From: Candidatus Competibacter denitrificans Run_A_D11
GTDB taxonomy: Bacteria > Pseudomonadota > Gammaproteobacteria > Competibacterales > Competibacteraceae
Length of the DNA stretch: 64,000 bases
Direction of reading: 5' to 3'
Assembly: GCF_001051235.1 (NCBI RefSeq)
Contig: NZ_CBTJ020000020.1
Coordinates: forward strand, 277,709 to 341,708
Shown: positions 21,251 through 32,845 of the stretch, one piece after another
Layout of the letters: the number at the start of each line of letters is the position of its first letter
Position numbering within the stretch: position 1 is the stretch's first letter
The notes under the pieces: model-generated
Databases searched by the model: none
Told to the model about the DNA's origin: nothing
What the model saw: the letters and a program-made list of their open reading frames with translations, nothing else
Program-made: the position numbers and the translations under genes

Positions 21251-22678
21251 TCAATCCGTCATGATCCGACCACGGCCGGCTTTTACGCCGACCAAGCGAA
21301 TGCCTGCCGGTTTGGCAGCACCGGTATCGCGTGAGACAACCCGCGAATCCTGCTGTGCTCCCAAGCTAGCTTGGGGTCGAGCATCGCGGTGCAGTACACG
21401 GGGTGGACGTTCCTCGGCCGGGCGCTTAGCGGCGTTTTCAGTTTTCGCTGGATTAGTCCGGCCATGTTTATTACCCATCGCATTCGCTGGGCGGTGCGTT
21501 TCTCCAGCTTTAATCGTGGGATCGGCGGCAGCCAAACGGAGGGGAGGTTGCAGGCGAGTGGGTTCGCGCTCCGCCTTATCAACGAGCTTGGCAGGTGCCG
21601 GGCGTAGCGTTGGATTTGGTGTGATCCGGGCCTGAGCCAGTGTGCGCGTCGGCATACGGTCCACGTTGCGGACTTGAGAGATCTGGGTAGGTTTCGGTGT
21701 CCGGGCGAGCGCGGGTCTATCCACGATGGTTGTTGCCGGTAGAGAGACGTCCCGATCAACTGGCGATGCCTTCGCCAAGGCCAATTCTGCTGCCACCGGG
21801 GTAGGAACGATAGCTGACGGCTCTGACGCCTGGTCTAAACCGGCGACTTGTGGTGGTTGCAGTGGCTTAGGTTGGGCTGGCAGCTCCATTGCCCCCTCAC
21901 GTTCAAGCGGACTTTGCGGCAACAGGATCGCTGAATCCGCCGCAGGAGCATTACTGGCCAATGCTGTCGTGGCCGGTTCTGGAGCATTCTGCGCTATATC
22001 AGGCAGCGCTGGTGCAGCAGAATCGACCTTAACCGGTTCTGCCTGAGCCAGTTGAATCGCGGCAAGCTGCGGTTTTAGCTCCGGTCGCTTTAAGCGGCTA
22101 GCCAAGCGTTCACGAGCGTCGGCGCGGCGCGCTGCCAAGTGCGGAACAAACTGATAAGGCTCCAGGGCTACGACTTCGACTTGAGCGGTACCCCGGCCCA
22201 GCATGTCCAACCGGTTGGCTGCGGCGTAGGAGAGATCAAGAATACGCCGGCCCACGAACGGCCCACGATCATTGACTTTGACCACCACGTTACGGCCATT
22301 TTCCAGATTCGTCACCCGGACATAGGTCGGGATCGGCAAGGTTTTATGGGCGGCGGTTAAGTCAAACATATCGTAACGTGGCCCGCTGGACGTTTTGCGA
22401 CCGTGAAAATCCCAGCCATACCAGGAGGCGATGCCTTGTTCACGATAGCCTTCACTCGTCTCCTTCACCCGATAACGCTTGCCAAAAACTTTGTAGGTAT
22501 CGGGATTGCCAGTCCGGCTGGGTGGTTCAACCCGTGGCACCGGCTCGCCAGTGGTGTTTTCGACCCCGATGAGTGGTGAGCTGGCAGGCCCCTGGTTTTC
22601 AGGAGCCGTGCTACAACCGGCCAGCGCACCAGCTAAGGAAACCCATAGCAAAGGGCGATTCCAAGAAGATTTAGCCAT
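21251..22678 (-). CDS. rlpA: RlpA-family lipoprotein (septal ring lytic transglycosylase type), no SPOR domain
   Basis: I use the ATG at 22678 (475 residues), which has a ggggga site upstream. A lipoprotein signal ends in LAGC. Residues ~60-175 form the double-psi beta-barrel, with GIASWYGWDFHGRKTSSG and VKVNDRGPFVGRRILDLSYAAA. In Pseudomonas, RlpA cleaves peptidoglycan lacking peptide stems at the septum and is targeted by a C-terminal SPOR domain. Here the last ~290 residues are a Pro/Ala/Arg-rich, probably disordered tail with no SPOR pattern. It sits between mltB and dacA, the usual place. Catalysis is likely; targeting must work differently. Confidence 0.9.
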   Translation of the reverse strand: MAKSSWNRPLLWVSLAGALAGCSTAPENQGPASSPLIGVENTTGEPVPRVEPPSRTGNPDTYKVFGKRYRVKETSEGYREQGIASWYGWDFHGRKTSSGPRYDMFDLTAAHKTLPIPTYVRVTNLENGRNVVVKVNDRGPFVGRRILDLSYAAANRLDMLGRGTAQVEVVALEPYQFVPHLAARRADARERLASRLKRPELKPQLAAIQLAQAEPVKVDSAAPALPDIAQNAPEPATTALASNAPAADSAILLPQSPLEREGAMELPAQPKPLQPPQVAGLDQASEPSAIVPTPVAAELALAKASPVDRDVSLPATTIVDRPALARTPKPTQISQVRNVDRMPTRTLAQARITPNPTLRPAPAKLVDKAEREPTRLQPPLRLAAADPTIKAGETHRPANAMGNKHGRTNPAKTENAAKRPAEERPPRVLHRDARPQASLGAQQDSRVVSRDTGAAKPAGIRLVGVKAGRGRIMTD

Positions 22679-22754
22679 AAAAAACAATTCCCCCTGCCAA
22701 ACGCACCAGCGGCCCGTTTGATCAGCTTGGTTTTTTTGGATTTTTCAGAATGAA

Positions 22755-23879
22755 TCAGTCAGCGTGCGCGATGGGGTCAGAGCTAAAAACCCCAGAATAC
22801 GGTCGGTTGCCGGAGCGCGCTCGAATTTCCTGACTGAGCTGATGTACCGCTAAGGCGTACAACTGACTGCGGTTATAGCGGGTAATGGCGTAGAAGTTAT
22901 CGAACCCCAGCCAGTATTCAGGACCGTCTATGCCCTGAAATTCCAACAGCATCGCACTCTGGCCATCGCTGATTGAATCGCGCGGAGCGACGCCTTGATT
23001 ACGCAGGCTGGCGACGCTGGAACGGGGCTGGTTCAATTGACGGCTGACCAGCGCTGCGTAGCGATCACCACTGATCGAAGCCGGCGATGCCACCGGCTCA
23101 CCCGGACGCCAGCCGTTTTTCCTGAAATAGTTCGCTACACTGCCGATGGCATCACGCGGATTGCGCCAAATGTCACGATGGCCGTCTCCGTCAAAATCCA
23201 CGGCGTAACTACGGAAGCTGCTCGGCATGAATTGCCCATAGCCCATTGCGCCGGCGTAAGAACCGCGCGGGGCTAGCGGGTCGATGCCCTCGGCCCGTGC
23301 TAATAATAGAAAGTTCTCCAGCTCCTTGCGGAAGTAGGCGGCACGGCGAGGATAGTCAAAGGCCAGCGTGGCCAATGCCTCCAGTACCCGATACTTGCCC
23401 ATATTGCCGCCGTATTGAGTTTCAACACCGATGATGGCGATGACATACTCCGGCGGTACCCCGTAAACTTGTTCGGCTCGCGCCAGCGCCGCAGCGTTAG
23501 CCCGCCAGAACTCGACTCCGCCCTGAATGCGCTTGGAATTGATAAAAATCGACCGATAAGCATGCCAAGGTTTTCCCTCTGCTGGCTTGGACATGGCAGC
23601 GATGATGCTGGGCTGGGAATGCGCCCGTGCGAACGTCGCCCGTAGGCTAGTCGCATTGAAACCATGCTCCGCCGCCATGGCGCGGATGAACGCTTGGACA
23701 TCAGATCGGTTGGCCAACGGCTGGCCAGGATCGGCACGGCCTGCTTCGGTGGTCGTCTCGGGTGCCGCTTCCGGCGCTGGGATCAGTGGGACATCCGCTG
23801 GACGCCGATCCATCATGGGCGGCGCGCAAGCACTCAACAACAGGGTAAAACTGAGTAAAAACGGGCTCTTCACGCGCAA
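22755..23879 (-). CDS. mltB: Membrane-bound lytic murein transglycosylase B
   Basis: Cleaves the MurNAc-GlcNAc bond in peptidoglycan with 1,6-anhydro product formation. 374 residues; lipoprotein signal with LLLSAC. The catalytic Glu is in IIGVETQYGG, followed by GAMGYGQFMPSSFR, the Asp-rich VDFDGDGHRDIW loop and GSVANYFRKNGW, all typical of family 3 (MltB) enzymes. It follows rodA by 26 bases, consistent with one transcript for elongation and remodelling genes. Confidence 0.96.
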   Translation of the reverse strand: MRVKSPFLLSFTLLLSACAPPMMDRRPADVPLIPAPEAAPETTTEAGRADPGQPLANRSDVQAFIRAMAAEHGFNATSLRATFARAHSQPSIIAAMSKPAEGKPWHAYRSIFINSKRIQGGVEFWRANAAALARAEQVYGVPPEYVIAIIGVETQYGGNMGKYRVLEALATLAFDYPRRAAYFRKELENFLLLARAEGIDPLAPRGSYAGAMGYGQFMPSSFRSYAVDFDGDGHRDIWRNPRDAIGSVANYFRKNGWRPGEPVASPASISGDRYAALVSRQLNQPRSSVASLRNQGVAPRDSISDGQSAMLLEFQGIDGPEYWLGFDNFYAITRYNRSQLYALAVHQLSQEIRARSGNRPYSGVFSSDPIAHAD

Positions 23880-23905
23880 GTCTCGTCTTGTCTAGGATAA
23901 CGATC

Positions 23906-25009
23906 TCACCGCGTCGGGGTCCGGCGGTGCGAATAAACGCTCATCAGCATACCGAAGCCGGCCATGATCGTCACTAGGGAAGTTCCACCATAGCTGAACA
24001 GAGGCAGCGGCAACCCCACCACCGGCAGCAATCCAGAGACCATCCCTGAGTTGACAAACGCATACAGAAAGAAGATCAGCGTCAAACTACCGGAGAGGAG
24101 CCGGCCATAGGTATCGGCTCCCCGCGTGGCCATGTAGAGACAACGAGCGATGATGAAAAAATAGAGCACCAGCAACACGCAGCCGCCAACCAGGCCGAAT
24201 TCTTCAGAGAAGGCCGCGAAAATAAAGTCGGTTGACCCTTCCGGTAAGAAATCCAGGTGAGACTGGGTGCCGTTCAACCAACCCTTGCCATAGATGCCCC
24301 CGGAACCAATGGCGATTTTAGATTGGATGATATGGTAACCGGTCCCCAGTGGATCGCTTTCTGGATTAAGGAAGGTCAAAACCCGCTGACGCTGATAATC
24401 ATGCATGACGAACGTCCAGAACAGCGGGATCACCGTCGCCAACAACCCCGCCAGGATGAACATGACGATCCAACTGAGTCCGGCCAGAAATAAAGCGATG
24501 CCACCGGCAAACCCCACCACCAGTCCCGTTCCCAGATCCGGCTGTTGAGCGATCAGGATGAACGGCAGCGCGGTGATGAACGCCCCAGCCAGCAGGTGCG
24601 ACAGTCGTGGTGGCAGGGGCTTATTGGCGAAGAACCACGCCATCATCATCGGCACGGCGAGCTTCATGATTTCGGAGGGCTGAAAACGCAGGACACCCAG
24701 ATCCAACCAGCGCCGCGCACCCTTGGAGACATCGCCGGCCACCATCACCGCCAACAGCAACAGAATGCCGACCAGATAAATCCATGGTGACCAGAACCGG
24801 AAATAATGCGGCGGTATCTGGGCCAACGTCAGCAAGATGGCGAAACCCAAGCCAAGCCGGATAGATTGGCCGATCACCAGATCCAGGCTACGCTGCCCGG
24901 CGCTGTAGAGCACGACCAGACCGATCCCGGACACCGCCAGTAATCCTAAGACTAACCAGGGATCAAAACGAATCCATTTCAACAGCCTGCCTGCGCTAAT
25001 TCGATCCAT
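23906..25009 (-). CDS. rodA: Rod shape-determining peptidoglycan polymerase RodA
   Basis: A SEDS-family glycosyltransferase that polymerises lipid II for sidewall growth together with PBP2. 367 residues with about ten membrane spans; signature regions include ARRWLDLGVLRFQPSEIMKL (W-x-x motif area), AQQPDLGTG and a C-terminal PLPLFSYGGTSL. It overlaps the mrdA end by 14 bases, so translation of the pair is probably coupled. Confidence 0.97.
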   Translation of the reverse strand: MDRISAGRLLKWIRFDPWLVLGLLAVSGIGLVVLYSAGQRSLDLVIGQSIRLGLGFAILLTLAQIPPHYFRFWSPWIYLVGILLLLAVMVAGDVSKGARRWLDLGVLRFQPSEIMKLAVPMMMAWFFANKPLPPRLSHLLAGAFITALPFILIAQQPDLGTGLVVGFAGGIALFLAGLSWIVMFILAGLLATVIPLFWTFVMHDYQRQRVLTFLNPESDPLGTGYHIIQSKIAIGSGGIYGKGWLNGTQSHLDFLPEGSTDFIFAAFSEEFGLVGGCVLLVLYFFIIARCLYMATRGADTYGRLLSGSLTLIFFLYAFVNSGMVSGLLPVVGLPLPLFSYGGTSLVTIMAGFGMLMSVYSHRRTPTR

Positions 25010-26930
25010 CGCGTTGGGTATCCGGGTCCGGTTTGATGCCGGCGATCATCGCCGGATCGTACTTATCGAGCAAATAGGCATCCATCACTTTACGCGCAAG
25101 CGGCGCGGCGGTGGCACTACCGCCACCACCGTTCTCGGCGATCACCGCCACAGCAATACGAGGCTTCTCCACTGGAGCGAATGCTACGAACAAGGCATGA
25201 TCGAGCAGGTGTTTTGCCAAGCGCTTGGCGTTATAGCGTTGGTTCTGGCCCAACGTGAAGACTTGGGCAGTTCCCGTTTTACCCGCCATTCGATAGTTTG
25301 CACTTCGGCTCTTGTGGGCGGTGCCGCCTTCGACAACATGGATCATGCCGGAGATAACCGCATCCCAATAGCGCGGGTTTTTCAGGGTGATCGGCGGCAA
25401 TGTGCGGGGGGGCGTCAGCACGGTACCCCGGGTGCCGGTTTCTTGAGTGGCGTGCAATATTCTGGGTGCATAATTATCGCCCCGCTGAGAAATAACTGCC
25501 GTCGAGTAAGCCAATTGCAACGGCGTCGCCAAAAACAAACCCTGACCGATGCCGGCACTGAGGCTATCGCCGCCGAACCAATCCTGCTTTTGGAACTTGC
25601 GCTTCCACTCACGGGAGGGTAACAAAGCGCCTTTCTCCCCATACAGATCAATACCGGTCGGTCGGCCCATGCTGAATCGACTGAGAAATTCATGAACCCG
25701 GTCGATACCAAGATTGAGCGCTAAGTCGTAGAAGTAGACATCGCAAGATTGCGCCAATGCACGATCCATGTTCACGCTGCCATGACCGCTGCGTTTCCAG
25801 TCATGGAATTTACGCCCGCCGCCGGGTAGCCGATAGACCCCAGCGCAGAAAACGCCGGTATTGCGGTTGACGACCCCGTATTCGAGGCCCGCCAGCGCCA
25901 TGAGCGGCTTAATGGTAGAGCCGGGCGGATAGACGCCACGTAAGGCGCGATTGAGCAATGGTCGATTCTTCGACGTGTTGAGCTTACGGAAAGAGCCAGA
26001 ATCAATGCCGTTGACGAAAGGGTTGGGATCGTAAATCGGCTGACTGGCTAAAGCCAGAATCTCCCCGTTGCTGGGGTCCATCGCAACGATGGCGCCATTG
26101 TGGCCTTCCAGCGCCTCTTCGGCGACCACCTGTAAGCGCATATCGACACTCAGATAAATATTTTTCCCTGACACCGGCGGAGTACGGCTCAACACCCGTA
26201 CCGGTCGTCCCTCGGCATTGGTTTCCACCTGCTCATAACCGGCACGTCCATGCAGGACGTCCTCGTAAGAGCGTTCAACCCCGGTCTTGCCGATGTGGGT
26301 GCTACCGCTGTACTGGCCAGGGTCCAGCTTGCGCAATTCGGCTTCATCAATTCGCCCGACATAGCCCACGATATGGACGCCCCGCTCTCCCAACGGATAA
26401 TGGCGAGTCAGATCCGCCTTGATCTCGACACCGGGTAGTCGATACAGATCAATGGCCAACCGGGCGATTTCATCATCGGTCAACTGGAAGCGCAGCGGGG
26501 TAGCGTTATACGGTGGAGTTCGCCGGGCCAGCTTACGAAAACGGTCGATGTCGGCATCGGTCAGGGTAATGCGCTCCCGGATTGCAGCCAGCACGGCCTC
26601 CAAATCCTTGGCCTGCTCAGGGGTGACTTCCAAATGATAAGAGGTAAGATTTTCGGCCAGCAAAACCCCGTTGCGGTCGTAGATAAAGCCACGGGCTGGC
26701 GGCAATGGCAACAGACGTACCCGATTACTGTCAGACAGCAGGGTGAATTGCTCGTGATGGAGAACTTGCAGGTAAACCAAGCGGCCCGACACCGCCAGCA
26801 GCGCCAGAAACACCGCGCATATGGTGATCAGAACCCGCCGAAAAAACAGCTCGCTCTCGGCAGAGTTGTCTTTTTCCCGGACCAGCAGCTTGTCTATCGG
26901 GGGCTTGGCCGCCGAACGCCACCATTTCAT
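24996..26930 (-). CDS. mrdA: Penicillin-binding protein 2
   Basis: The transpeptidase partner of RodA. 644 residues: one N-terminal span (~33-53), a non-catalytic pedestal (~60-230), then the transpeptidase domain with the active Ser in YPPGSTIKPL (S-x-x-K), Ser-x-Asn-type AQSCDVYFY region, and KTGTAQVF (K-T-G). The C terminus is charged. Length is close to E. coli PBP2 (633). mreD lies 14 bases upstream. Confidence 0.97.
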   Translation of the reverse strand: MKWWRSAAKPPIDKLLVREKDNSAESELFFRRVLITICAVFLALLAVSGRLVYLQVLHHEQFTLLSDSNRVRLLPLPPARGFIYDRNGVLLAENLTSYHLEVTPEQAKDLEAVLAAIRERITLTDADIDRFRKLARRTPPYNATPLRFQLTDDEIARLAIDLYRLPGVEIKADLTRHYPLGERGVHIVGYVGRIDEAELRKLDPGQYSGSTHIGKTGVERSYEDVLHGRAGYEQVETNAEGRPVRVLSRTPPVSGKNIYLSVDMRLQVVAEEALEGHNGAIVAMDPSNGEILALASQPIYDPNPFVNGIDSGSFRKLNTSKNRPLLNRALRGVYPPGSTIKPLMALAGLEYGVVNRNTGVFCAGVYRLPGGGRKFHDWKRSGHGSVNMDRALAQSCDVYFYDLALNLGIDRVHEFLSRFSMGRPTGIDLYGEKGALLPSREWKRKFQKQDWFGGDSLSAGIGQGLFLATPLQLAYSTAVISQRGDNYAPRILHATQETGTRGTVLTPPRTLPPITLKNPRYWDAVISGMIHVVEGGTAHKSRSANYRMAGKTGTAQVFTLGQNQRYNAKRLAKHLLDHALFVAFAPVEKPRIAVAVIAENGGGGSATAAPLARKVMDAYLLDKYDPAMIAGIKPDPDTQRDGSN

Positions 26931-26944
26931 AGGGCCTACCGCGA

Positions 26945-27433
26945 TCAGTTAACCTGGAAATACCGGCGCACATCGCGCAGGATGACGAACACCAAAGGCC
27001 AGCACACCATACCACCCACTGCCGGCGCCAAATACCACCAGTCGCGCGGTGGATAGCCGATGACCCCGCTGATCCAGAACACCAGAATCTGTTCGAGCAA
27101 CAAAAAGGCCAGGATACTGAATGTCTGTTGCCAAACAGGCGCTACTCGGATGCGCCGATAGGTTTGACAAGTCAAATAGGCTACGGCGGCGAACGCCAGG
27201 GCGTGCTGACCCAACAGCGCACCGCGCCCAACATCCAACAGCAGTCCCACCAACCAGCCAACCCCAATGCCCACCCGATGCGGCAACGCCATGCTCCAAT
27301 AAATAAGCACCATGGCGACCCAATCGGGGCGAAACCGCTCCAACCCGCTCGGCAGTGGCAGACCACCCAGCAAAAATGCCGCTAGAAAGCTACAAGCGAT
27401 GACCCAACCGCTGACGCGGGGCGCGGCAGTCAT
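26945..27433 (-). CDS. mreD: Rod shape-determining protein MreD
   Basis: A 162-residue inner-membrane protein with five or six predicted spans, containing the family pattern GLERFRPDWVAMVLIYW and a downstream GLLLDVGRGALLGQHAL. It helps position the elongasome with MreC and MreB. It overlaps the end of mreC by four bases. Confidence 0.93.
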   Translation of the reverse strand: MTAAPRVSGWVIACSFLAAFLLGGLPLPSGLERFRPDWVAMVLIYWSMALPHRVGIGVGWLVGLLLDVGRGALLGQHALAFAAVAYLTCQTYRRIRVAPVWQQTFSILAFLLLEQILVFWISGVIGYPPRDWWYLAPAVGGMVCWPLVFVILRDVRRYFQVN

Positions 27434-28353
27434 GAGTGGCGACGTGGGACCGGCGCTGCTGTTGGCGCTGGTGCGGGGGTCGGTGCGGGGGTTGGTGCCG
27501 GTTTTTCGTCAGGCGGCGCATTTTCCAGCAGCATCACCTCACGAATGCGATCCAATTGGGCGACCGGTTTGGCGATGATATTAGCGAAGGGGCTGCCCGG
27601 TTCAAATTTAGTCACGGTTGCAACCGGATAACCCCGCGGAAATCGGCCGCCCAGCCCTGAGGTCACCAACAAATCGCCCACTTTCACATCCTCGTTATTA
27701 GGGACGTGCAGCAGTTTTAATTCCTGGAAATTGCCGGTGCCCAGTGCCAGGGTGCGTACCCCGGTACGATTAATCTGGATTGGCAAGGCATGATTGGCGT
27801 CAGTGACCAGGATCGCCGTCGAACTGAACGGATCAGCGTGGATGATCTGGCCGATGATACCCTGTTGGTCAAGCACCGGCTGGCCGACGTATACGTTGTG
27901 CTGTCGCCCACGGTTGAGCAAGATATGATGCCGGTATGGGTCGAAATCCACTGCCAAGAGTTCGGCGATCAGCATCTTTTCAGGTGTATTGACCGTCGAT
28001 TCCAGCAAAGAGCGTAGACGGCGGTTTTCCGCTTCCAGCGTGGTCAATTTTTGCAGTTGCGCGTTCAAGAAAATCTGCTTCTCGCGCAAGCGGGCGTTTT
28101 CTTCCAGCAACGTCCCACGCCCAGCCAGATTCTGCTCTAGCCAGCCCTTGGTGTTGGTGGGCAATTGCATCAAATATTGAAAGGGATAGACCACCGTACC
28201 TAATACGTCACGCACACCGTTTAAGTATTGATAGCGATGATCCACCGTCATCATGACGATGGAGAGCGTAACCCAAAAACCAAGCTGCAAAATCGCCGTC
28301 GGATTAACCGTAAACAAGTATTCGATACGCTTGCTGGGAGTAAGAGCGGCCAA
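27430..28353 (-). CDS. mreC: Rod shape-determining protein MreC
   Basis: A 307-residue bitopic protein: one N-terminal span (~20-38), a coiled coil (~70-120, LEENARLREKQIFLNAQLQ), then the periplasmic beta-barrel pair with the conserved IIGQIIHADPFSSTAILVTD and GDLLVTSGLGGRFPRGYPV. The last ~30 residues are a Pro/Ala repeat tail (alternating AP-TP), which looks like low-complexity expansion. It acts as a scaffold in the elongasome and lies three bases after mreB. Confidence 0.96.
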   Translation of the reverse strand: MAALTPSKRIEYLFTVNPTAILQLGFWVTLSIVMMTVDHRYQYLNGVRDVLGTVVYPFQYLMQLPTNTKGWLEQNLAGRGTLLEENARLREKQIFLNAQLQKLTTLEAENRRLRSLLESTVNTPEKMLIAELLAVDFDPYRHHILLNRGRQHNVYVGQPVLDQQGIIGQIIHADPFSSTAILVTDANHALPIQINRTGVRTLALGTGNFQELKLLHVPNNEDVKVGDLLVTSGLGGRFPRGYPVATVTKFEPGSPFANIIAKPVAQLDRIREVMLLENAPPDEKPAPTPAPTPAPAPTAAPVPRRHS

Positions 28354-28356
28354 CGG

Positions 28357-29427
<1,071 letters not shown>

Positions 29428-29530
29428 TCAAAAGCGGCTAATGCTAGCAAGCAGGGCAGTTAGGAGCAAGCCAACAAATTATGATAGGGTTACAGTTTTA
29501 TCCGTTCGCTCAGCCAAGGAGAACGCAACG

Positions 29531-29818
29531 ATGTCCCTGGGACCTGCCGAAGTCGCCAAAATCGCCCATTTGGCGCGGCTGGCCATCCGCGAACAGGATG
29601 TGCCGGCCTACGCCCGCAACCTATCGGCCATTTTGGAGTTGGTGGAACAGATGAATGCGGTGGATACGTCCGGCATCATCCCGCTGGCTAATCCATTAGA
29701 TATGGCGCAGCGTTTGCGCGCCGATGATGTGATCGAAGCCGACCAGCGTGCCCATTTTCAGGCTATCGCTCCCCGCGTTGAAGCCGGTCTGTATTTGGTT
29801 CCCAAGGTTATCGAATAA
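29531..29818 (+). CDS. gatC: Asp/Glu-tRNA amidotransferase subunit C
   Basis: The small stabilising subunit of GatCAB, which amidates misacylated Glu-tRNA(Gln) and Asp-tRNA(Asn). I start at the ATG at 29531 (95 residues), with aaggaga 13 bases upstream; an in-frame extension to 29342 lies antisense to mreB and has no family support. Key regions: [14 protein letters not shown] and DVIEADQR. First gene of gatC-gatA-gatB. Confidence 0.95.
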   Translation: MSLGPAEVAKIAHLARLAIREQDVPAYARNLSAILELVEQMNAVDTSGIIPLANPLDMAQRLRADDVIEADQRAHFQAIAPRVEAGLYLVPKVIE

Positions 29819-29835
29819 CGCCTTTTCTCACTGCT

Positions 29836-31290
29836 ATGCACGACAAAACCATTGCCCAACTGAGTGCCGGTCTTGCCGCCGGCGAATTTAGTAGCGAGGA
29901 ATTGACTCGCTCTCTGCTGGAGCGGATTGAACAATTCAATCCAGGCTTGAATGCCTTTATTACTGTGACCGACGATGTGGCGCTGAGCCAGGCTCGTGCG
30001 GCTGATGAGCGTCGTCGGCAAGGTCAAGCCGGGCCGTTGACCGGTGTACCCATCGCCCAGAAAGATATTTTCTGCACCGATGGCGTGCGCACCTCCTGCG
30101 GTTCACGGATGTTGGACCGTTTCATCGCCCCTTACAACGCTACGGTCGTCGAAAAATTAAATGCTGCCGGCATGGTGATGCTGGGCAAGACTAACATGGA
30201 CGAGTTCGCTATGGGGTCGTCCAACGAAAACAGTTTCTATGGGCCGGTGCGCAATCCGTGGGATTTGGACGCAGTGCCGGGCGGCTCCTCCGGTGGTTCC
30301 GCCGCTGCCGTCGCCGCACGACTAACACCCGCCGCCACCGGCACCGACACCGGCGGCTCGATTCGCCAACCCGCCGCGTTGTGTGGCCTGACTGGCATCA
30401 AACCGACCTATGGCCGGGTGTCGCGTTGGGGCATGATCGCTTATGCCTCCAGCCTCGATCAAGGCGGCCCGCTGGCACGCAGCGCCGAGGATTGTGCCTT
30501 GTTGTTGGGCGCGATGGCCGGTTTCGACCCCCGCGATTCCACCAGCGTGGATCGGCCGGTGCCGGATTACGTCGCGGCGCTCGACCGACCGCTGACTGGC
30601 TTGAAAATCGGCCTGCCCAAGGAGTATTTCGGTGAGGGCTTAGACGGTGCCGTTGCGCGCGCGGTTGCAGCGGCCATCGCCGAATACCGGAAATTGGGCG
30701 CGACGGTGCTGGACATCAGCCTGCCCAACACCCATCTGGCAATTCCGGCCTATTACGTCATCGCCCCGGCGGAGTGTTCTTCCAATCTGGCGCGTTTCGA
30801 CGGCGTGCGCTACGGCCATCGCTGCGACCAGCCCAAGGATTTACTGGATTTATATACCCGTTCCCGCGCCGAGGGTTTCGGGCCAGAGGTCACCCGTCGG
30901 ATTCTGGTCGGTACTTTCGCCCTGTCGGCCGGTTATTACGATGCCTATTACCTAAAGGCGCAGCAAATCCGCCGCCTGATCAGCAACGACTTCCAGCAAG
31001 CCTTCGCGCAGGTGGACTTGATCGCCGGGCCGACTTCACCCACAGTGGCCTTCAATCTCGGCGAGAAAGTAGATGATCCGATCACCATGTATCTGTCGGA
31101 TATTTATACCATTGCCGTGAATCTGGCTGGCCTGCCGGGACTCTCGCTGCCGGTCGGTTTTGTCGGTCAGCGTCCGGTCGGTTTGCAACTGATCGGTCAT
31201 CACTTTGCTGAAGAATGCTTGCTGAACGCCGCACACCGCTATCAGCAGATCACGGACTGGCACACGCGCACCCCGCCCGCGTTCGCCTGA
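29836..31290 (+). CDS. gatA: Asp/Glu-tRNA amidotransferase subunit A
   Basis: The glutaminase/amidase subunit that supplies ammonia to GatB. 484 residues of the amidase-signature family. The Ser-cisSer-Lys triad is visible: Lys in PIAQKDIF, cis-Ser in [13 protein letters not shown] and catalytic Ser in [13 protein letters not shown]. Starts 17 bases after gatC. Confidence 0.98.
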   Translation: MHDKTIAQLSAGLAAGEFSSEELTRSLLERIEQFNPGLNAFITVTDDVALSQARAADERRRQGQAGPLTGVPIAQKDIFCTDGVRTSCGSRMLDRFIAPYNATVVEKLNAAGMVMLGKTNMDEFAMGSSNENSFYGPVRNPWDLDAVPGGSSGGSAAAVAARLTPAATGTDTGGSIRQPAALCGLTGIKPTYGRVSRWGMIAYASSLDQGGPLARSAEDCALLLGAMAGFDPRDSTSVDRPVPDYVAALDRPLTGLKIGLPKEYFGEGLDGAVARAVAAAIAEYRKLGATVLDISLPNTHLAIPAYYVIAPAECSSNLARFDGVRYGHRCDQPKDLLDLYTRSRAEGFGPEVTRRILVGTFALSAGYYDAYYLKAQQIRRLISNDFQQAFAQVDLIAGPTSPTVAFNLGEKVDDPITMYLSDIYTIAVNLAGLPGLSLPVGFVGQRPVGLQLIGHHFAEECLLNAAHRYQQITDWHTRTPPAFA

Positions 31291-31359
31291 CTCCCTTGCC
31301 TCGGTGACAGGGTTTGAGAGGAAGGGTGCTTTGCTTTCAAAAATTCAGGGTCGTTCGAC

Positions 31360-32799
31360 ATGATGGAATGGGAAACGGTTATCGGGCTGGAAATCCACGC
31401 CCAACTCGCCACCAAGAGCAAGATTTTCTCCGGGGCGTCCACCGCTTACGGCGCCGAGCCGAATACGCAAGCTTGCACCATCGATTTGGGGATGCCGGGC
31501 GTGTTGCCCGTGTTGAACCGGGAGGCGGTGCGCATGGCGGCAGTGTTCGGCCTGGCTATCGGTGCCGAAATCGCCCGCCGCTCGGTCTTTGCCCGCAAGA
31601 ATTATTTTTATCCCGATCTGCCCAAGGGCTATCAGATCAGCCAGTACGAACTGCCCATCGTGCAAAAGGGTCAACTGACCATTGATCTGGATGAGGGCGT
31701 CAGCAAGGTGATCGGCATCACTCGCGCTCATCTGGAAGAAGACGCTGGCAAGTCGCTGCATGAGGATTTCCAGGGTTTGTCGGGTATCGACCTTAATCGG
31801 GCCGGGACGCCGCTGTTGGAAATCGTCTCCGAGCCGGATTTGCGCTCAGCCAAGGAGGCGGTGGCCTACATGAAAAAGCTGCACCAGATGGTGGTGTATC
31901 TCGGTATTTGCGATGGCAACATGCAGGAAGGCTCGTTTCGCTGCGATGCCAATGTCTCGGTGCGACGCAAAGGCGATCCCAAGCTCGGCACCCGTGCCGA
32001 AATCAAGAATCTCAATTCCTTCCGCTTTGTCGAACGCGCGATTGAATTTGAGATTGAGCGACAAATTGACCTGATCGAAGCCGGCGGCAAGGTGGTGCAG
32101 GAAACGCGGCTCTACGACCCGGATAAGGGCGAAACCCGTTCGATGCGTGGCAAGGAGGAAGCGAATGATTATCGCTATTTCCCCGATCCTGATCTGTTAC
32201 CGCTGGTGCTGGACGAGGAGTTCATCGCCACCACTCGCGCCAGTTTGCCGGAACTGCCGGACACGAAGAAACAGCGGTTTATCAGCCAATATGGCCTTTC
32301 CAGCTATGATGCCGGTGTGCTGACCACCAGCCGGGCCTTGAGTGATTACTACGAAGCGACCGTCGCGGCGTTGGGCGGCGAGCCGAAACTGTGTGCCAAC
32401 TGGGTCATGGGGGATCTATCCGCCTTTCTCAACAAGGAGAATCGGGAGATCACGGCCAGCCCGGTCAGTCCGGTGCAACTGGCGGGCCTGTTACGGCGGA
32501 TTCAGGATCAAACTATCTCCGGCAAAATCGCCAAAGACGTATTTGAGGCGCTGTGGGCTGGTGAAGGCGAGACCGACGCGATTATTGAAAAACGTGGTTT
32601 GAAGCAGATCACCGACAACTCAGCGATTGAAAAAGTCATTGATGACGTGATCGCCGCTAACCCCGAACAACTGGCACAGTACCGCGCCGGTAAGGACAAG
32701 CTCTTTGCCTTTTTCGTTGGGCAAGTGATGAAAGCGTCCAAGGGCAAGGCCAACCCGCAACAGGTCAATGATCTGCTAGCGGAAAAATTGAAAGGCTAG
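31360..32799 (+). CDS. gatB: Asp/Glu-tRNA amidotransferase subunit B
   Basis: Activates the misacylated tRNA with ATP and transfers ammonia received from GatA. 479 residues: the N-terminal catalytic cradle has [31 protein letters not shown] and [15 protein letters not shown]; the C-terminal helical tail (GatB/YqeY domain) binds tRNA. Two adjacent ATGs (31360 and 31363) are both possible starts. Presence of gatCAB implies Gln-tRNA, Asn-tRNA or both are made indirectly in this organism. Confidence 0.98.
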   Translation: MMEWETVIGLEIHAQLATKSKIFSGASTAYGAEPNTQACTIDLGMPGVLPVLNREAVRMAAVFGLAIGAEIARRSVFARKNYFYPDLPKGYQISQYELPIVQKGQLTIDLDEGVSKVIGITRAHLEEDAGKSLHEDFQGLSGIDLNRAGTPLLEIVSEPDLRSAKEAVAYMKKLHQMVVYLGICDGNMQEGSFRCDANVSVRRKGDPKLGTRAEIKNLNSFRFVERAIEFEIERQIDLIEAGGKVVQETRLYDPDKGETRSMRGKEEANDYRYFPDPDLLPLVLDEEFIATTRASLPELPDTKKQRFISQYGLSSYDAGVLTTSRALSDYYEATVAALGGEPKLCANWVMGDLSAFLNKENREITASPVSPVQLAGLLRRIQDQTISGKIAKDVFEALWAGEGETDAIIEKRGLKQITDNSAIEKVIDDVIAANPEQLAQYRAGKDKLFAFFVGQVMKASKGKANPQQVNDLLAEKLKG

Positions 32800-32845
32800 G
32801 CCGGTCAAGGCGCTGCTCAACCGTGATCTAACCTTTGCTCAGTAT

